DNA from: Strongyloides papillosus
Lineage: Eukaryota > Nematoda > Chromadorea > Rhabditida > Strongyloididae
Assembly: GCA_005656395.1 (NCBI GenBank)
Contig: SRSI01000007.1
Span: 372,001-436,000 of the forward strand
Length of the DNA: 64,000 nt
Reading direction: 5' to 3'
The notes below the pieces were generated by a model. That model did not search any database. It was not told the origin of the DNA and saw only the letters and a list, made by a program, of their open reading frames with translations. Of the stretch, positions 1 to 11,950 are shown piece by piece. The translations under genes were made by a program, and so were the position numbers. How positions within the stretch are numbered: the first letter of the stretch is position 1; each line of letters opens with the position of its first letter.

Positions 1-706
1 ATTGGACCTCTTCTGTTGACCAATGCAGGCTTCAGAACCATAATTTCTGATTCATTTCTTCTATTTCCTTACAGTATCGATCTGAAGTCATTGTTTCTCC
101 AGGATTTATAAACTTATTATGGATGATTTCATCACAATTCTACCAAATAGTTAACAAACGCTTCTTATTTGAGTTCTTGAGTTTCGGAAAGTTTTTAGGG
201 CTTCCATTTTTGTCCACCCATTGCGATGACCTTCTACGATTGTCAAACATGATCCATTTTTCATCGCACGTTACAATTTTATTCAAAAATGGGTCATTTT
301 TGTTCCTGTGAATCAAAAAATAACAAGTTTACATGCTTCTAAAACATTAGTTGGAAGTATACTCATGGGGTATGTAAGAATCCATTTTTTTTCTTTATAT
401 TTATAAGTTTTAAGTAGTTGGATACAGTTCCAACACTGACATTCAATTCTCCTGTGAGCTCCCAGACAGTTATTCTTGAATTATGTTCCACCATTCTTTT
501 TATTCTTCGTTCTCAAGAACATTTATTCCATGAAAACCCTCTTGTCTTTGAAGACTTATATCTCCATTGCGAAATGTCTTGAACCAACGTTGTATGATTC
601 GTTTGTTAGTGGATCTTTGACTAAATGCTTTATTTATTTTCCTTGAAGTTTTGGCTGCTGCTTAGCTAAGTTTGAACTCGTACAAGTAAATTAGTCGGAA
701 ATTCAT
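1..706 (-). pseudogene. mariner transposase pseudogene (partial)
   Basis: Starting from an ATG at 706, conceptual translation gives a transposase N-terminus with the helix-turn-helix block TNKRIIQRWFKTFRNGD, then the catalytic core segment containing VTCDEKW (first catalytic Asp) and NPGETMTSDRYC. These are unmistakable mariner motifs. The frame is broken by several stops, one only about 14 codons in, and by frameshifts between the two domains, so no transposase can be made. The conserved segment ending ALVNRRGP lies at the extreme left edge; the second catalytic aspartate would follow outside the window. Confidence 0.85.
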
Positions 707-903
707 TTTTGACGTAACTTTTTTTTAGAGTAATAGCAACTTTTTGATAATTGCGAACAAAATGCAAAAGGATGACAATAATAGTCCTCGATTTTCTCTA
801 CAAGATGGTATATATCTTGTAGCAATACGTGAATGTATAAGAAAGTGATGATCATTTAAAATTCGATGACGTAAAAAGCGACATTTTCAATTGAACAACC
901 TAA
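1..903 (-). mobile_element. mariner transposon, left-truncated by the window edge
   Basis: On the minus strand the sequence reads as a mariner/Tc1-superfamily transposase, and the outer end at 903 begins TTAGGTTGTTCAATTG..., a typical mariner terminal repeat, next to the expected TA target (904-905). The element runs off the left end of the window, so the other terminus and the last two catalytic aspartates are not visible. The terminal repeat is related to the one at 29435 (both start TTAGGTTG and share TGTCG followed by CTTTTTAC), so the two elements belong to one family. Confidence 0.85.
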
Positions 904-1040
904 TATATAAACAATATGAAACAAATTTATTGAAAATATTTATCAAAATATAAATATAGTTAATTAATTGTTGGCTTTCATGACACAATTAACATATAAA
1001 ATTAAATAATGATGAAAATTTCTTCGATTTTTAATGATCA

Positions 1041-2009
1041 TTATTTTTTTCTGCTTAAATCTTTTTCCAACATTTTAAAATAAATATTTTTTTCAACATC
1101 AGCTCTTCGTTGCTGAGAATCTTTGGTTTTACTTACTAAACACGTTGTCTTAAAATTTTTCAACTCAACTGGGACAATATTCTTCTCAAATCTTTTCTTA
1201 ATTAAGGTAAAAATATATTTATTAAAATAAATGTATATTTGAAAAAGTATATATACTATTATTCTAAAAGTATAAACAATTGCAAACAGTTGATTGTGAT
1301 TCATTTTAAAATCATTCACTTTTATAGCTATAATATTAAATATAAATAACTGAAAAACATTAAATGTAATAATGGGAAGTGAAAAGATAATTAGAAAATA
1401 ATTTTCATTTAATTGAAATTTTGATGATAAATTTGTACCCTCAAGCAAAGCATTTTTTCTTTTTCTATAATTTAGTATTAATAATAGAAAAATAATAAAT
1501 AATAATGGTAGATCCATAACTGTATAAATATAATTAACATATTTTGAAATATTTAATAATTCTACACTATATTTGGTAATCAATGTGGCTCCAACAATAA
1601 AAAGTGATGATATTAGACCAAAATATTTTTTTTTGTATTCCTGATAATTTTTAAATTTTACTGTAGCAAAAAGTCTTTCACCACATAATACCCACATACT
1701 GTACCGATAACTATCATTAGATGACGATTGAAATGAGCGTAAGATATTATAAACAACTCTTCCATCTGTTATATTATTACTTCCAATATCCAAATCATAA
1801 TGAACAAAAAAAAATGAAACAATTCCAGTATTAAGAGATATTATAGAAGAACATAAAACAACTAATCCGACTGATATTCGAAAATATATATGCCATACTC
1901 GTTTATAATACAGCATTCGAAATGAATATGGTAATAACATCAAATTGATTATACAAAAGATCATGGATAGATATCCACATATTTTTAGATTATCATTAGA
2001 AATAATCAT
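1041..2009 (-). CDS. Serpentine (7TM) chemoreceptor, Sra-superfamily type (Sre/Srab-like)
   Basis: A 322-residue intronless membrane protein with seven hydrophobic segments near residues 10-33, 41-69, 95-115, 130-152, 160-183, 205-230 and 243-270, followed by a basic cytoplasmic tail. The motif after TM3, GERLFATVKFKNYQEYKKK, matches the E-R-x-x-A-T...Y-E type signature of the nematode Sre/Srab branch of chemoreceptor GPCRs; these sit in sensory cilia and detect environmental or host cues. There is no signal peptide, as usual for this class. A TATA-like stretch lies 20-40 nt upstream of the start. Length suits the family. The subfamily (Sre versus Srab or Srb) cannot be settled by eye. Confidence 0.75.
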   Translation of the reverse strand: MIISNDNLKICGYLSMIFCIINLMLLPYSFRMLYYKRVWHIYFRISVGLVVLCSSIISLNTGIVSFFFVHYDLDIGSNNITDGRVVYNILRSFQSSSNDSYRYSMWVLCGERLFATVKFKNYQEYKKKYFGLISSLFIVGATLITKYSVELLNISKYVNYIYTVMDLPLLFIIFLLLILNYRKRKNALLEGTNLSSKFQLNENYFLIIFSLPIITFNVFQLFIFNIIAIKVNDFKMNHNQLFAIVYTFRIIVYILFQIYIYFNKYIFTLIKKRFEKNIVPVELKNFKTTCLVSKTKDSQQRRADVEKNIYFKMLEKDLSRKK

Positions 2010-4935
2010 TGCCTCAATAGCTAAAATTTGCTTTAATATATAAAAATATAATATTATTTCTTGTTATTTTTTTATAAAATTGTAAAAATAACCTCGTATT
2101 TTTATATAACAAGAATTTATAAATATTTTAACTTATGTACTTTCAAGTTATTAAAAAGATAAAATAAACAAATTAAATATAATTATATTATAATAAGTTT
2201 TTTAATAAACTATTAAGTAGCTTTTCCCATAAATCGTTATGAAAAGGTACGTATAATAATGTCTGATGAAAAATATAGCAAAATTGTGAATTTATAAAAA
2301 TAATATTTTTAAAAATAAAATTATATTACATATATTAATAAAATTATATTATTAGAAAACAATGTTTAATTGAAGATGTATTTTTTAAATACTATTGTTA
2401 TTTTTCAGTGTGACACTTATTTTGTTTCAGATAAATTGCCTTTATTAAAAAAAATTGCTTTTCACATAAAAAGTGTTGTCATTAATTGCAAAAAAAATTA
2501 ATTAAATAACAAATAATATAAATAAATTTCGTTTCGATTAACGTACTGAGATAAAAGATTACAATAAGTTATTTATTATATAAAAAAAATATCCAATGTA
2601 TGAAAGTAATCTCAGCATAAATCGTATTTAATTTAATTCTAAATATAAAGGGCATTAATATCTTTAATTAGACTATAAAATTGAAATGATTTTAATAAAA
2701 ATAAATATTTCTTAGTCAAATAATCCTATACTAAAGAAAGTACAATTGGAACAACAAAAAGATATTCTTTATAATTTACAAATTTTAATATATTTTCCTT
2801 ATTTAAAGTATAACATTTTCTATAAGATTATAATCACTATAGACATAGTTAAAAAAGTAATTTAACAAAAATTAGTTAAAAAAAACTCTTAACTTAAATT
2901 ATAAAAAAAAATATTGAAACTAGAAACTAAAATTTTAAGCATTTAAATTCAATTTTTTTTATTTCATTTTTAATAAAAGTTTCACATTAATTAAATATTT
3001 TATTTTTATCAAAATTTTCTAATTTATTTCATTACAAATTTATTTACCGAATAAATAATATAAAATATTATTAATTTATATATTATTTAATAATTTTTTA
3101 TGAAATTCTTCAACTAATCAGAAGAATTTAAAATTTTAATATATGATATACATTAATTATTTCATAATAATTCAATATTAACCAATTTTAGAATCACTTT
3201 TTAAGAAATTGAGAATTCAAGAAAAAAAATACTATGGTAAATTTGATCGTTATCTGTCTTAAGATTCTATAAAATAGGACAAAAACGATCACTAATATCA
3301 CTCATGCCAAAATATTATTTTTAGTGCACAATGATCACTTAAATTTTGTTAATATTTGTATTCTGAAAAATACATAGAATACTAAAGAACTTATCATTAT
3401 TGAAGAATTAAATTTTTAAAGATTGGTCGTATTACTTAACTAGTAATGCTAACAAAAGTTGTTAATAAACTATTTGTTAATGAATAATAGATTAGTTTCT
3501 TTTGAATGTATATATATATTTTTTTCTCTAAATATTATCCAATAAGAAAAGACTATTATTCGTAGGCTCAATTTACTGTAATATATTAAACATTTTTTTT
3601 AACTTTTATTACACCTATAAAAGTTTTAAGAATATTTTTTTAAAATGACAAGATTTTTTGTCTGTCGACGTCAATAAGCTATTTTTAATATGTCTTAGTA
3701 ATTTCATTTTATATAGAAAAATTAACAATAGTTGAAGTAGAATTGCATTATAATTAATATATATTAATAATTCGTTAAAAAAACAACTTTTTTAAGGCAT
3801 TATTATATTGTAAATCAACTATCCATGTGATTTCAAACATTCTAAACAATTTTATGTTATATTACATTTCTATTTTTTATATTCAACAGTATAGGAACAT
3901 TATATGTTTTTTCAATCTTTATATAGTCACAGTAATTTTTACAGCAGTGATATAACTTTTTATTATTTTTCTCACGAAATCTATAAATATCATTCTTTTG
4001 TCTTTAATACTTTATTTTCTTTTTACAATCCATAATTTTATTATTTTTTAACATAATCATGTGTGTTATCTATAAATAATTTTATTGTTAAATAAAAAAT
4101 TGCCAAATAAGCAAGTAGCCAAAGATTATTAAAATCTCACTTAAATAATAAATCATTGAAAATTTCAGATTAATTAATTAGTAAAACGTTTGATGATATT
4201 AAGGGCATACTATAATACAATAAAAAAATATTAAATTATGAATGTTTATCAATTTGAAGTAATTATTATCGATATAAATGACGTAACCATATTCAAACAT
4301 TAAAATTTTTTAAATTACATAACTAGAAATATATTATTTTGTTGTCATAAAATATTTTATTAGCAATATTGTTTTTAATATGTTTTCTTCAATAAACATG
4401 TTAATAATTATTTATACAGTATCATTGCACGAATAAAAGCTATTTTCATATTTACTTGTTAAAATAAATTTAATTGCTAGCCATAGACCGCTTTCGTCAG
4501 GTTATGTCTCGACCCCACTGAAAATTTTTGTTACAATGCTACAATAAGTTCGACAAACATACATAGTTTGTTAATGGTTACAAATTGAATTTAAATTTTT
4601 TTCAATAATGCAACCATAATATTGTTACAGAAATGAATATTTCAAACTGTTTTAACAAAATATTTTACATTGTAATCAGTCAAACAAACTATAGTGTTTT
4701 GTACAATGGTTCAGACCTTTTTACTCAGAAAAACATAATAAAAAATAGATTATAACAATAATGATTTTATATAAATTAAATATATATTTTATTTCAATTG
4801 TTTTTATGTAATGCAAATCATTATTGAGTCTTAATTTTTTTTACAACATCATGAATATCTTAGAGTATAACTTTTTATTTATAATATGCTATGAATTATT
4901 CTATTAAAAGTCAAATTTATGTAAACTTGCAAATG
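2010..4935. other. AT-rich intergenic DNA without recognisable genes
   Basis: No ORF with family motifs on either strand; dominated by A/T runs. A small less AT-rich patch at about 4480-4525 (GCCATAGACCGCTTTCGTC...) stands out but matches nothing I recognise. Confidence 0.6.
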
Positions 4936-5881
4936 CACAGAAAAAAAAATTGGACACACATTTTCGTAAAATGTAAAAAATTTGTTCCGCCTAATAAAAT
5001 TTAAATTTTTTTAATTTGAGACAATTTTAACGCAATTATTTTGTACAAAAGTTAAGGCAATAATTATGTTTTAAGTTTTATACATTATTGTTATCAATTT
5101 AAAACTTAAGTTTTTTTCTACTTAACATTTTAAAATACAATATTAGAATATATATAAGGTTATAAATTTTTTTTAAAAAGAATATTTATTGGCATATGAT
5201 AGTATTTTTATTAAGTATATTTTAATTGTTTAAATTACTATAAACTAGATTTTTTTATAAAGTAATACGCACCTGATAACTCAGCTTTTGTTAGTCTGCT
5301 TTTCAAGATTATTTTTAGTAGACAAACTTATTAAAAGTTATAAAAAAACTATGCGTTTTGGCCATGTTAAAAATAATTTTTAAACATTTTAATTTCAATA
5401 GTAATAAATAGAAAATACTAAAAAAATATGTTTAATTAATAATACTTTGTGTTGTTAAATAATTACTACTCTTTATTATTATAGTTATGAAATTTTTAAA
5501 TTTTCAAAATTTTTGTTGTTAGTAGAATGTTTGAAATAATATTTTTTGCTAAAACGTTAACAACTTCAAAATGAATTGACTTCTAATAACGTACTTCATA
5601 ATATATTATAAAAAATGAATCACATTCTAAAATAAATACAATATGTATAAAATTTCTAAAATTAAATTAAAGTTACATTACTTCAAAATATTAAAAGTAT
5701 AGATTTTCGTAAAATAACGACCAAATTTATGAAAAAACCTAAATATTTTATGTCATTTAAAACATTTTTGTAATCGCTTGTAATTTTTAAATTTATATAA
5801 ATTTTGACATTTTAAAATGGTGAGACATTTTTACTGCATTTTTTGTAATAATGTCGAAATTTGTCTCATTTTTTTTGTGTG
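4936..5881. mobile_element. Tc1-like non-autonomous DNA element, family A copy 1
   Basis: Ends are inverted repeats: left CACAGAAAAAAAAATTGGACA, right (reverse complement) CACACAAAAAAAATGAGACA followed by AATTTCG. The left 340 bp align with 8427-8775 in the same orientation (shared landmarks CCTAATAAAATTT, TTTAAAACTTAAGTT, ATTACTATAAA..TAGAT). The right about 200 bp align, inverted, with 11730-11950. No transposase ORF is present. Flanking dinucleotides are no longer a clean TA pair, so this copy is old. Confidence 0.6.
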
Positions 5882-6508
5882 TTACAAATTGTGAAGATCG
5901 GAAAGAACTATGTAAAAAAAATTTTATTATGAATTTATGAGAGTGCATTGTTTAAAAACATGTGGTTTTTGTAAAGAAACAACAAAAGAATAAAAGATTT
6001 CTATAAAGTAACAAATGATATCTCTTTCTTATCTTTTATAAAACAACTTATAAAAGTGAGAATGATATTATATAAAATATAATTAATAATTTTTTCTTTT
6101 GTGTTATTAATATAATAAAAGATTTATATAACATGTATTTTGTAATCTTTTTTCAATACGTACATTACGTAAATAATAAATCATTTAAACTTTTTAAATA
6201 CTGGTTTATTGTAATTAACTCCAGAGTTAATATACTAATTCTTTCACGTTCTTATTTTTAAGAAATACCTTTTGTTCTGTTTAGAGTTAGATTAACGATA
6301 TTGTTAACAAATTAAAATATGTATTTCTCGAATCTTTTGTAAAATAAATTTCAAAAGACAAAATTGAATGTGGTCCTTATGAATACGATTTTAATTTCAA
6401 ATTTTTAATGAACTAAAAAAGTTTTATGATATGATTTATTATGGAAAGTCTTGAAAAAAATTCATGTAGTAAAACTCAAGGCTATTTATTAATTTTATCA
6501 ATCAAAAA
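5882..6508. other. AT-rich intergenic DNA
   Basis: No gene seen. It contains the 3' flank of the ShK-domain gene. Confidence 0.5.
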
Positions 6509-6937
6509 TTAACCGGAAGTTGAATTAGTGGCAGTTCCATTAGTGGCAGTTGCATTAGTGGTAGTTACTACAGTTGTTGCTGCGACTGTTGTTGTTGCTG
6601 CGGCTGTTGTTGTGGTAGTAGCTGGTTTACCGTCGCATGTATTACATGTACTCATACATTTTTGTGCTAACAAATTTTTATAAAGTTCATTAGTACATAA
6701 GTATGCTAAACTTGCACAATTTGTAGCCTGATCAGAACATGCTGAAGTTTTTGTTGGTAATGTACAAGCTGCACTCCCACCAAGAGCATCACATTTTGTG
6801 GCACAATTTTCGCACATAATTTTTCTATACATAGAATTTAAACAGTATCCTGTTGCTGCCATTTGATCACATGAAGCACCATTAACCTCCATAGGAATTG
6901 TAAGAAACAAAACAGCGAAAATAGTAATGAATTTCAT
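6509..6937 (-). CDS. Secreted ShK-domain protein with a Thr-rich tail
   Basis: 142 residues. An N-terminal signal peptide of about 20 residues (MKFITIFAVLFLTIPMEVNG) is followed by two six-cysteine modules. The first spans about residues 22-60 and is atypical; the second, about 66-101 (CSDQATNCASLAYLCTNELY then KNLLAQKCMSTCNTC), fits the ShKT/SXC pattern. The last 40 residues are Thr/Ala rich with N-x-T/S sites (NAT, NGT, NST), so a glycosylated stalk is likely. ShK modules are common in nematode secreted proteins, where they may bind channels or act as protein-interaction modules; a specific role cannot be read from the sequence. A TATA box ends 50 nt upstream of the ATG. Confidence 0.85.
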   Translation of the reverse strand: MKFITIFAVLFLTIPMEVNGASCDQMAATGYCLNSMYRKIMCENCATKCDALGGSAACTLPTKTSACSDQATNCASLAYLCTNELYKNLLAQKCMSTCNTCDGKPATTTTTAAATTTVAATTVVTTTNATATNGTATNSTSG

Positions 6938-6987
6938 ATTTCTAAATATATCAGAAACTGTATGATATGTAACTCTTGTAAGTTAAA

Positions 6988-6998
6988 CTATTTTTATA
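6988..6998 (-). promoter_or_regulatory. TATA box of the ShK-domain gene
   Basis: Reads TATAAAAATAG on the minus strand. Fifty nucleotides separate it from the ATG at 6937, nearly the same spacing as in the SOD and TIL genes here. Confidence 0.6.
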
Positions 6999-8426
6999 CT
7001 AATTTTTATTAGTCCAGGTGCTGTAAGATTTAAAATTTTTTATGTCAAGAATAAATCATGTCTGCAATAATTTTCTTTTTACAAAAATTGTCTACTAAAC
7101 AAACACAGAAGATTCCAAATATGATCAAATGCAGGAAAATAATTTTAACAAACGTTCCGTACCATTTAAATATCATTGTTTACAGTGCACAAAAATTTTT
7201 GTTGATTTTTAAAAACTTGTTACTGAATCATTAAATAATTTTATTTATTTTAACAAAATTGGATGTGTCTATTTAAATACTTTTTTTTGTAACTCTTTTT
7301 AATTTATTTAATTTTAAGTGTTTATCAAATATAAACTTTGACACTTACGATGTCGTTTATAAAAAAATTAAAATAAACAATAAGCTATAATAGCGTTAAA
7401 TTTGATGAATTATTATATTTTATTGAGTTTGAAAATGCTAACAATTTATATTGTTTATGAAAACAATTGAAGCCCATACTTCCACCTTGCCTCGTTTAAC
7501 TAGTGACACGATAGAGTTGAACCATCTTATAACAAAAAGAATTTTTGATGATATATTAAATATAAATGGCATATTTTTGATTATATTATTTCATTGTAAT
7601 TTTATTGTCATATTGTATCTCGTTTGCCTGTTAATTAAGAAAGATAAAAGAATATATTAATTAGTAAGTTAATAATTAATATATATAATTTTTCTATTTT
7701 TTAAGGTGGCTACTAATTATTTAATGAATATAGACATAAAAAAATTGTTATTAACTTTTAAACAAATTAAACTTAGAAAATTAAAGACTAAAAATATTTC
7801 CATATAATCTTTAAAGTGCTATTTTTTGTATAGAGTATAAAATAACTTTAAACTCGTTCTTTAAAATTTATATTTTTTAGTACTTATATAAGACATTCTT
7901 ATATAGATGTAATTTTTTCAGTTTGTTTTCAAAGGCTTTTTTATATAAAGTTTGCATAATATATTTCCATAAATGTTTATGTGATTCTTCAATTAGACAG
8001 TTCTCAATGAAGTAATGTATATTCCTTCTAAATATTATAAATTATGATACGTTAAAATTTTTAAAAGAAAATTATACCAATGAATCTTAACAAGGGGAGA
8101 CTGAATTGCAATTGACTGCGCAGAGAGAAAAAGCCATCATTTTTCGTCAAATTGGTGATATTATTCGAAACTGCATATTTTAAAAAATAAAAACAAACAT
8201 TTTATTGTTGAATTAATTTAAAAAATTATATCACAAAAAATATCATCGTTTAAGAATTACTAATGTTGCAAACCTACACAATACAAAATGATTTCAATGT
8301 AAAAATTAATTAACAAAAGTATGGAAAATAATAAGTGTTGCTTTGTTTGGACAAAAAAAAGGAATGATTATAAATGATAAACAGTATTTCTTATAGAAAA
8401 TATGTGTCTCAACAGAGTTATCCATA
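6999..8426. other. AT-rich intergenic DNA
   Basis: No convincing gene. A 69-codon ORF at 7451-7660 (+) has a hydrophobic stretch but no recognisable family or promoter arrangement. Confidence 0.5.
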
Positions 8427-8775
8427 CACAAAAAAATGTGATACAAATTAAATTAAAATGTAATAGATTGTCCCACCTAATAAAATTTCAATTTTCTTGA
8501 TAAGCGATTAATTTTATCCCAAATATTTCGTGAAAAAAATAAAGAAATAATTAATTTTAGTTTCTTTTTTTATCATATTATTGTTATTTTAAAACTTAAG
8601 TTATTTTTTACAATACATTTTATAACACAATATTAGAGTTTAACATTATAATAGATTATAAATGCTTTTATAATAAGTATTATTTGACATATAACGGTAT
8701 ATTTTTTAATTCTTTTCAACTGTTTGAATTACTATAAATTAGATCTTTACATAAAGTTATACTCATATAATGAAT
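8427..8775. mobile_element. Family A inverted-repeat element, copy 2 (left part)
   Basis: Begins CACAAAAAAATGTGATACAAATT directly after TA (8425-8426) and aligns with 4936-5280 over about 340 bp at roughly 70% by eye. The right end could not be located, so this copy is truncated or too diverged to follow. Confidence 0.5.
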
Positions 8776-10190
8776 CATCTTTTTTATACTTTGATATAAA
8801 TGAAATTTAAAAAAAGTAATTATTATATTTTGAATATGGATTTTAATTATTATTTTAAATAGTATGTTATTATATTTTATATAAGGCTTTTATTTTTAAG
8901 ATGGGTACATAAAATTTTAAAGTTATTCTCATGTTGATGTCTAGAAAAAAAGCTCTTAATAAAAAATTTTAATCATATGTTGAGATTAATTTTTTCTACC
9001 TACATTCTTAATAATCGATGAAAAAATTATTCTAAGTAGTAATTTTAAAGAGTTTAATAAATAAATAAATATTTTGATACAATAGAAAGAAAAATAATTA
9101 TTTAATATGAAGAAATTTATAATACAATATTGGACAACTTAAATGTTCTTAAAAAGTGTTACATCAAATTCTAAATATTTTTGAAAACATAATTTAATAG
9201 AATAATCAAATATAAAAAATTAGTTTTGCAATTTTGAATCACCAATGAATTTTTAGTCAATGATATTTGAGTATTTTCATAATAAACGTAATTTCAAGAA
9301 ATAAACATTCAAAAAAACTTATAATGAAGTAATCGACGATTAAAAATTAAAGTAAGAAAATATGTGATCGTTTAAGAAATTTATAATATGCTTAAAAGAG
9401 TAAACAAACTCAAATTAAATTGATATTGTTAAAGTGTATCTATTTAATTTATTCTAAAATTATTTAATAAAATAAGTTTTTAGTTTACACCGGAGATTTT
9501 TAAATCAAATTCTACAAAATGTAAAGTTTTTGTTTGAAACTTTGATAAAAGAAATTTTATATGATAAAAAAGAAAAACAACACATTATGAAAGGGAAATA
9601 ACGTGATTACAATAATGTATATTAAATTTAACTTCATTAATACAATTTCCAATAAACAGTTTTCACAACTAAATTCTAACCTACATGATTATAAGCATAA
9701 AAAAGTTATTAATTTACTAACAAAAGTTATAATTTTAATTAGAAAAAGTATAAGCCGAATTATTTTTAAATACCTTATAGTATACAAAATTTTTTGTTCT
9801 AGTTAGAATAGTTTATTAAACTCAATATTTACTAAATTATAAAAAAACAAGTATTAAATATTTTTAAAACCTAATACATCTTCATTTAAAGAATTAATTA
9901 AAATTAGTATATTAATGTTGGTATCATACAAGCAATTCTTAACATTTCTTAAAGACGAGGAATATTAATTAAAAATTGAAACAACAAAAGTTAACGAACA
10001 ATATGAAAAATTATATTTCGTGATTTTATCGTAAAAATAAATAATTCACACGTGGAAATGTAAATAATTTTATTATCCATTGTTTGAAATAATAAATCTC
10101 TCGTATGAATTTTGCCTCAAATTATAAAATAATTAATGTACACTTTTCAACAAAACATTACTATTTGCCAATAATCCATGATATGATAAT
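8776..10190. other. AT-rich intergenic DNA
   Basis: No gene seen. The 67-codon ORF at 9603-9806 (+) is K/N/I-rich, as expected of random AT-rich frames. Confidence 0.5.
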
Positions 10191-10202
10191 CTATATAAAA
10201 AG
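10191..10202 (+). promoter_or_regulatory. TATA box of the TIL inhibitor gene
   Basis: CTATATAAAAAG; 55 nt separate it from the ATG at 10258. This argues that the upstream in-frame ATG at 10105 is not the start, since it would lie 5' of the TATA box. Confidence 0.65.
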
Positions 10203-10257
10203 CTCCAACAAAGGTATATTATCACTAAAGTTTTTACTTTATAAAAAATCATTAAAA

Positions 10258-11454
10258 ATGATTTTCAAATTACATTATCCTTTATTTATTCTGTTTTTGG
10301 TTGCATTCATTGAAGGCGCAGAAAAAAAACCAAAGTGTGGAGCAAATATGGTAGCAAAAAAATGTCGTGCTTGTTCTAACACGTGCAGTTTTACTAGATC
10401 TCTCCCTCCAAAACCACTTAAAAAATGTTATGAGAAAAAAGACTGCGAAAAGAATAAGTATTATGCATGTGTCTGTAAGAAAGGTTATTACTTGAATGAT
10501 AAAGACAAATGTGTCAGAAAGGATAAATGTTACAGCAAACTCAAAACAACTAAAAAACCAACAACAACCACACGTAAATGTCCGAAGAACGAGGTTTGGG
10601 ATCATTGTGGATCTGTGTGTGAGCAAAAGTGTTCTGATGATCCCAAAAAAATCAAGCCTTGTTTTCTTATATGCCAAGTTGGCGGAGATTGTGTATGTAA
10701 GAAAAATTACGTTCGTGATGACGTAACTGGCGAATGTGTTAAACGCAAAAAATGTACAAAAACATCAACATTATTGCCAGAAACTACACCCTCATGTCCA
10801 AAGAACGAGCATTTCGACAAATGTGGAACTGCTTGTCCAATTACATGCAATAATTATTACAATCAACCAAAATTATGCACTATGCAATGTGTAATTGGTT
10901 GTGTGTGTAATGAGGGATAGATCCGGGACAAACAAACTAACCAATGCGTTCTTCCTATACATTGTTCACGTAATACAACATACGAATGTCCAGAGAACGA
11001 ACATTTCGATGAATGTTCAACTGATTGCCCAATTACATGCTCCAACCACAAGAATCCACCAAAAGTATGTAATGATATGTGCCGTGTAGGTTGTGTATGT
11101 GACAGAGATTATGTTCGTGACGAAGCTTCTGACAAATGCGTTAAACGTAGTGAATGTCCAACTAGAACAACAGTTGAACCTGAAACTACTCCAGTTTGTC
11201 CAGCGAACATGGTTTACACAAATTGCAAGTCTGCTTGTCCCCCAAGATGTGAAATTCCTCGAAATGTAACAAGCGTTTGTACTTTTGAATGTGCTGGAGA
11301 AGGTTGTGAATGCCGTGAGCCGTTTGCCTTGGATGAATTTAATAATTGTGTTGAGAGAGAAAAATGCAAAAAACCTTTAAGAGGTGGATATTATATTATT
11401 CATATGTTACGCAAAACTGTTACAACTATGTACACACTTATATTTAGACATTAA
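10258..11454 (+). pseudogene. Secreted five-domain TIL (trypsin-inhibitor-like) protein, interrupted by an in-frame TAG
   Basis: The start at 10258 gives a clean signal peptide (MIFKLHYPLFILFLVAFIEG). Five Cys-rich TIL modules follow, each opening with a C-x-N-x-x-[FWY]-like block (CPKNEVW, CPKNEHFDKC, CPENEHFDEC, CPANMVY) and ending C-V-x-x-x-x-C; Thr/Pro linkers containing PETTP separate some of them. TIL domains are canonical inhibitors of serine proteases; secreted forms in nematodes protect against host or endogenous proteases. A TAG at 10918-10920 falls inside domain 3, at the position that is Tyr in domains 2 and 4 (TAC and TAT). Reading stays in the same frame with no other lesion for 178 codons beyond it, so one base change explains the break. 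Termination there leaves 220 residues with two complete domains. It may be a recent null allele, an assembly error or a readthrough site. Confidence 0.85.
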
Positions 11455-11729
11455 TTTATTTAAAAAAATTAATTTTATATCTTTTCCTTCTATCTAAGAT
11501 AAAATAAACGTTTTCATTCTATCAGTCTTATCTATCCAATTTTTATTTGCTAAGAATTCGTAAACGAGATTTTATTCCAATAATTTTATTACCTTTAATA
11601 TCGTGTTTACTATGTGTCAACATTCTCATTTAAATACTTTTAAACTCTTTAACTATAATGAAAATTACAATAAAATTGTATGTCAAGTTAAATTAATATA
11701 AGGATGTTAGTAAATATAATAGCTAACTG

Positions 11730-11950
11730 CACACAAAAATGGGACAAATTTTAGCAAATTCTCATAAAATGCAATAAAAATGCCTCACAGTTAAAAAAAT
11801 TAAATTATACAAATTTTAAAAACAGTAAGCGACAGCAAAAATGTTTTTAACCACGTAAAACATTAGGCTATCGCATAAAATTTGCTATCTTTTTACAAAA
11901 ATATATTTGTTTGGTATTTTGGGAAAATGTAGATTTTATTTAATATTGAT
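11730..11950. mobile_element. Family A inverted-repeat element, copy 3 (one end, inverted)
   Basis: CACACAAAAATGGGACAAATTTTAGC and the next about 200 bp match the reverse complement of 5680-5881 (shared AAATGCA.TAAAAATG.CTCAC and AAGCGA...CAAAAATGTTT). The opposite end was not found. Confidence 0.5.

Noticed and set aside
123..311. 62-codon plus-strand ORF
   Set aside because: It lies antisense to the mariner transposase pseudogene, which explains its reading frame.
7451..7660. 69-codon plus-strand ORF with a hydrophobic segment
   Set aside because: No TATA box at the usual distance, no acceptor, no recognisable family; AT-rich DNA yields such frames by chance.
10105..10257. Upstream extension of the TIL gene
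   Set aside because: Includes the TATA box and lacks a signal peptide; the Met at 10258 gives a normal secreted start.
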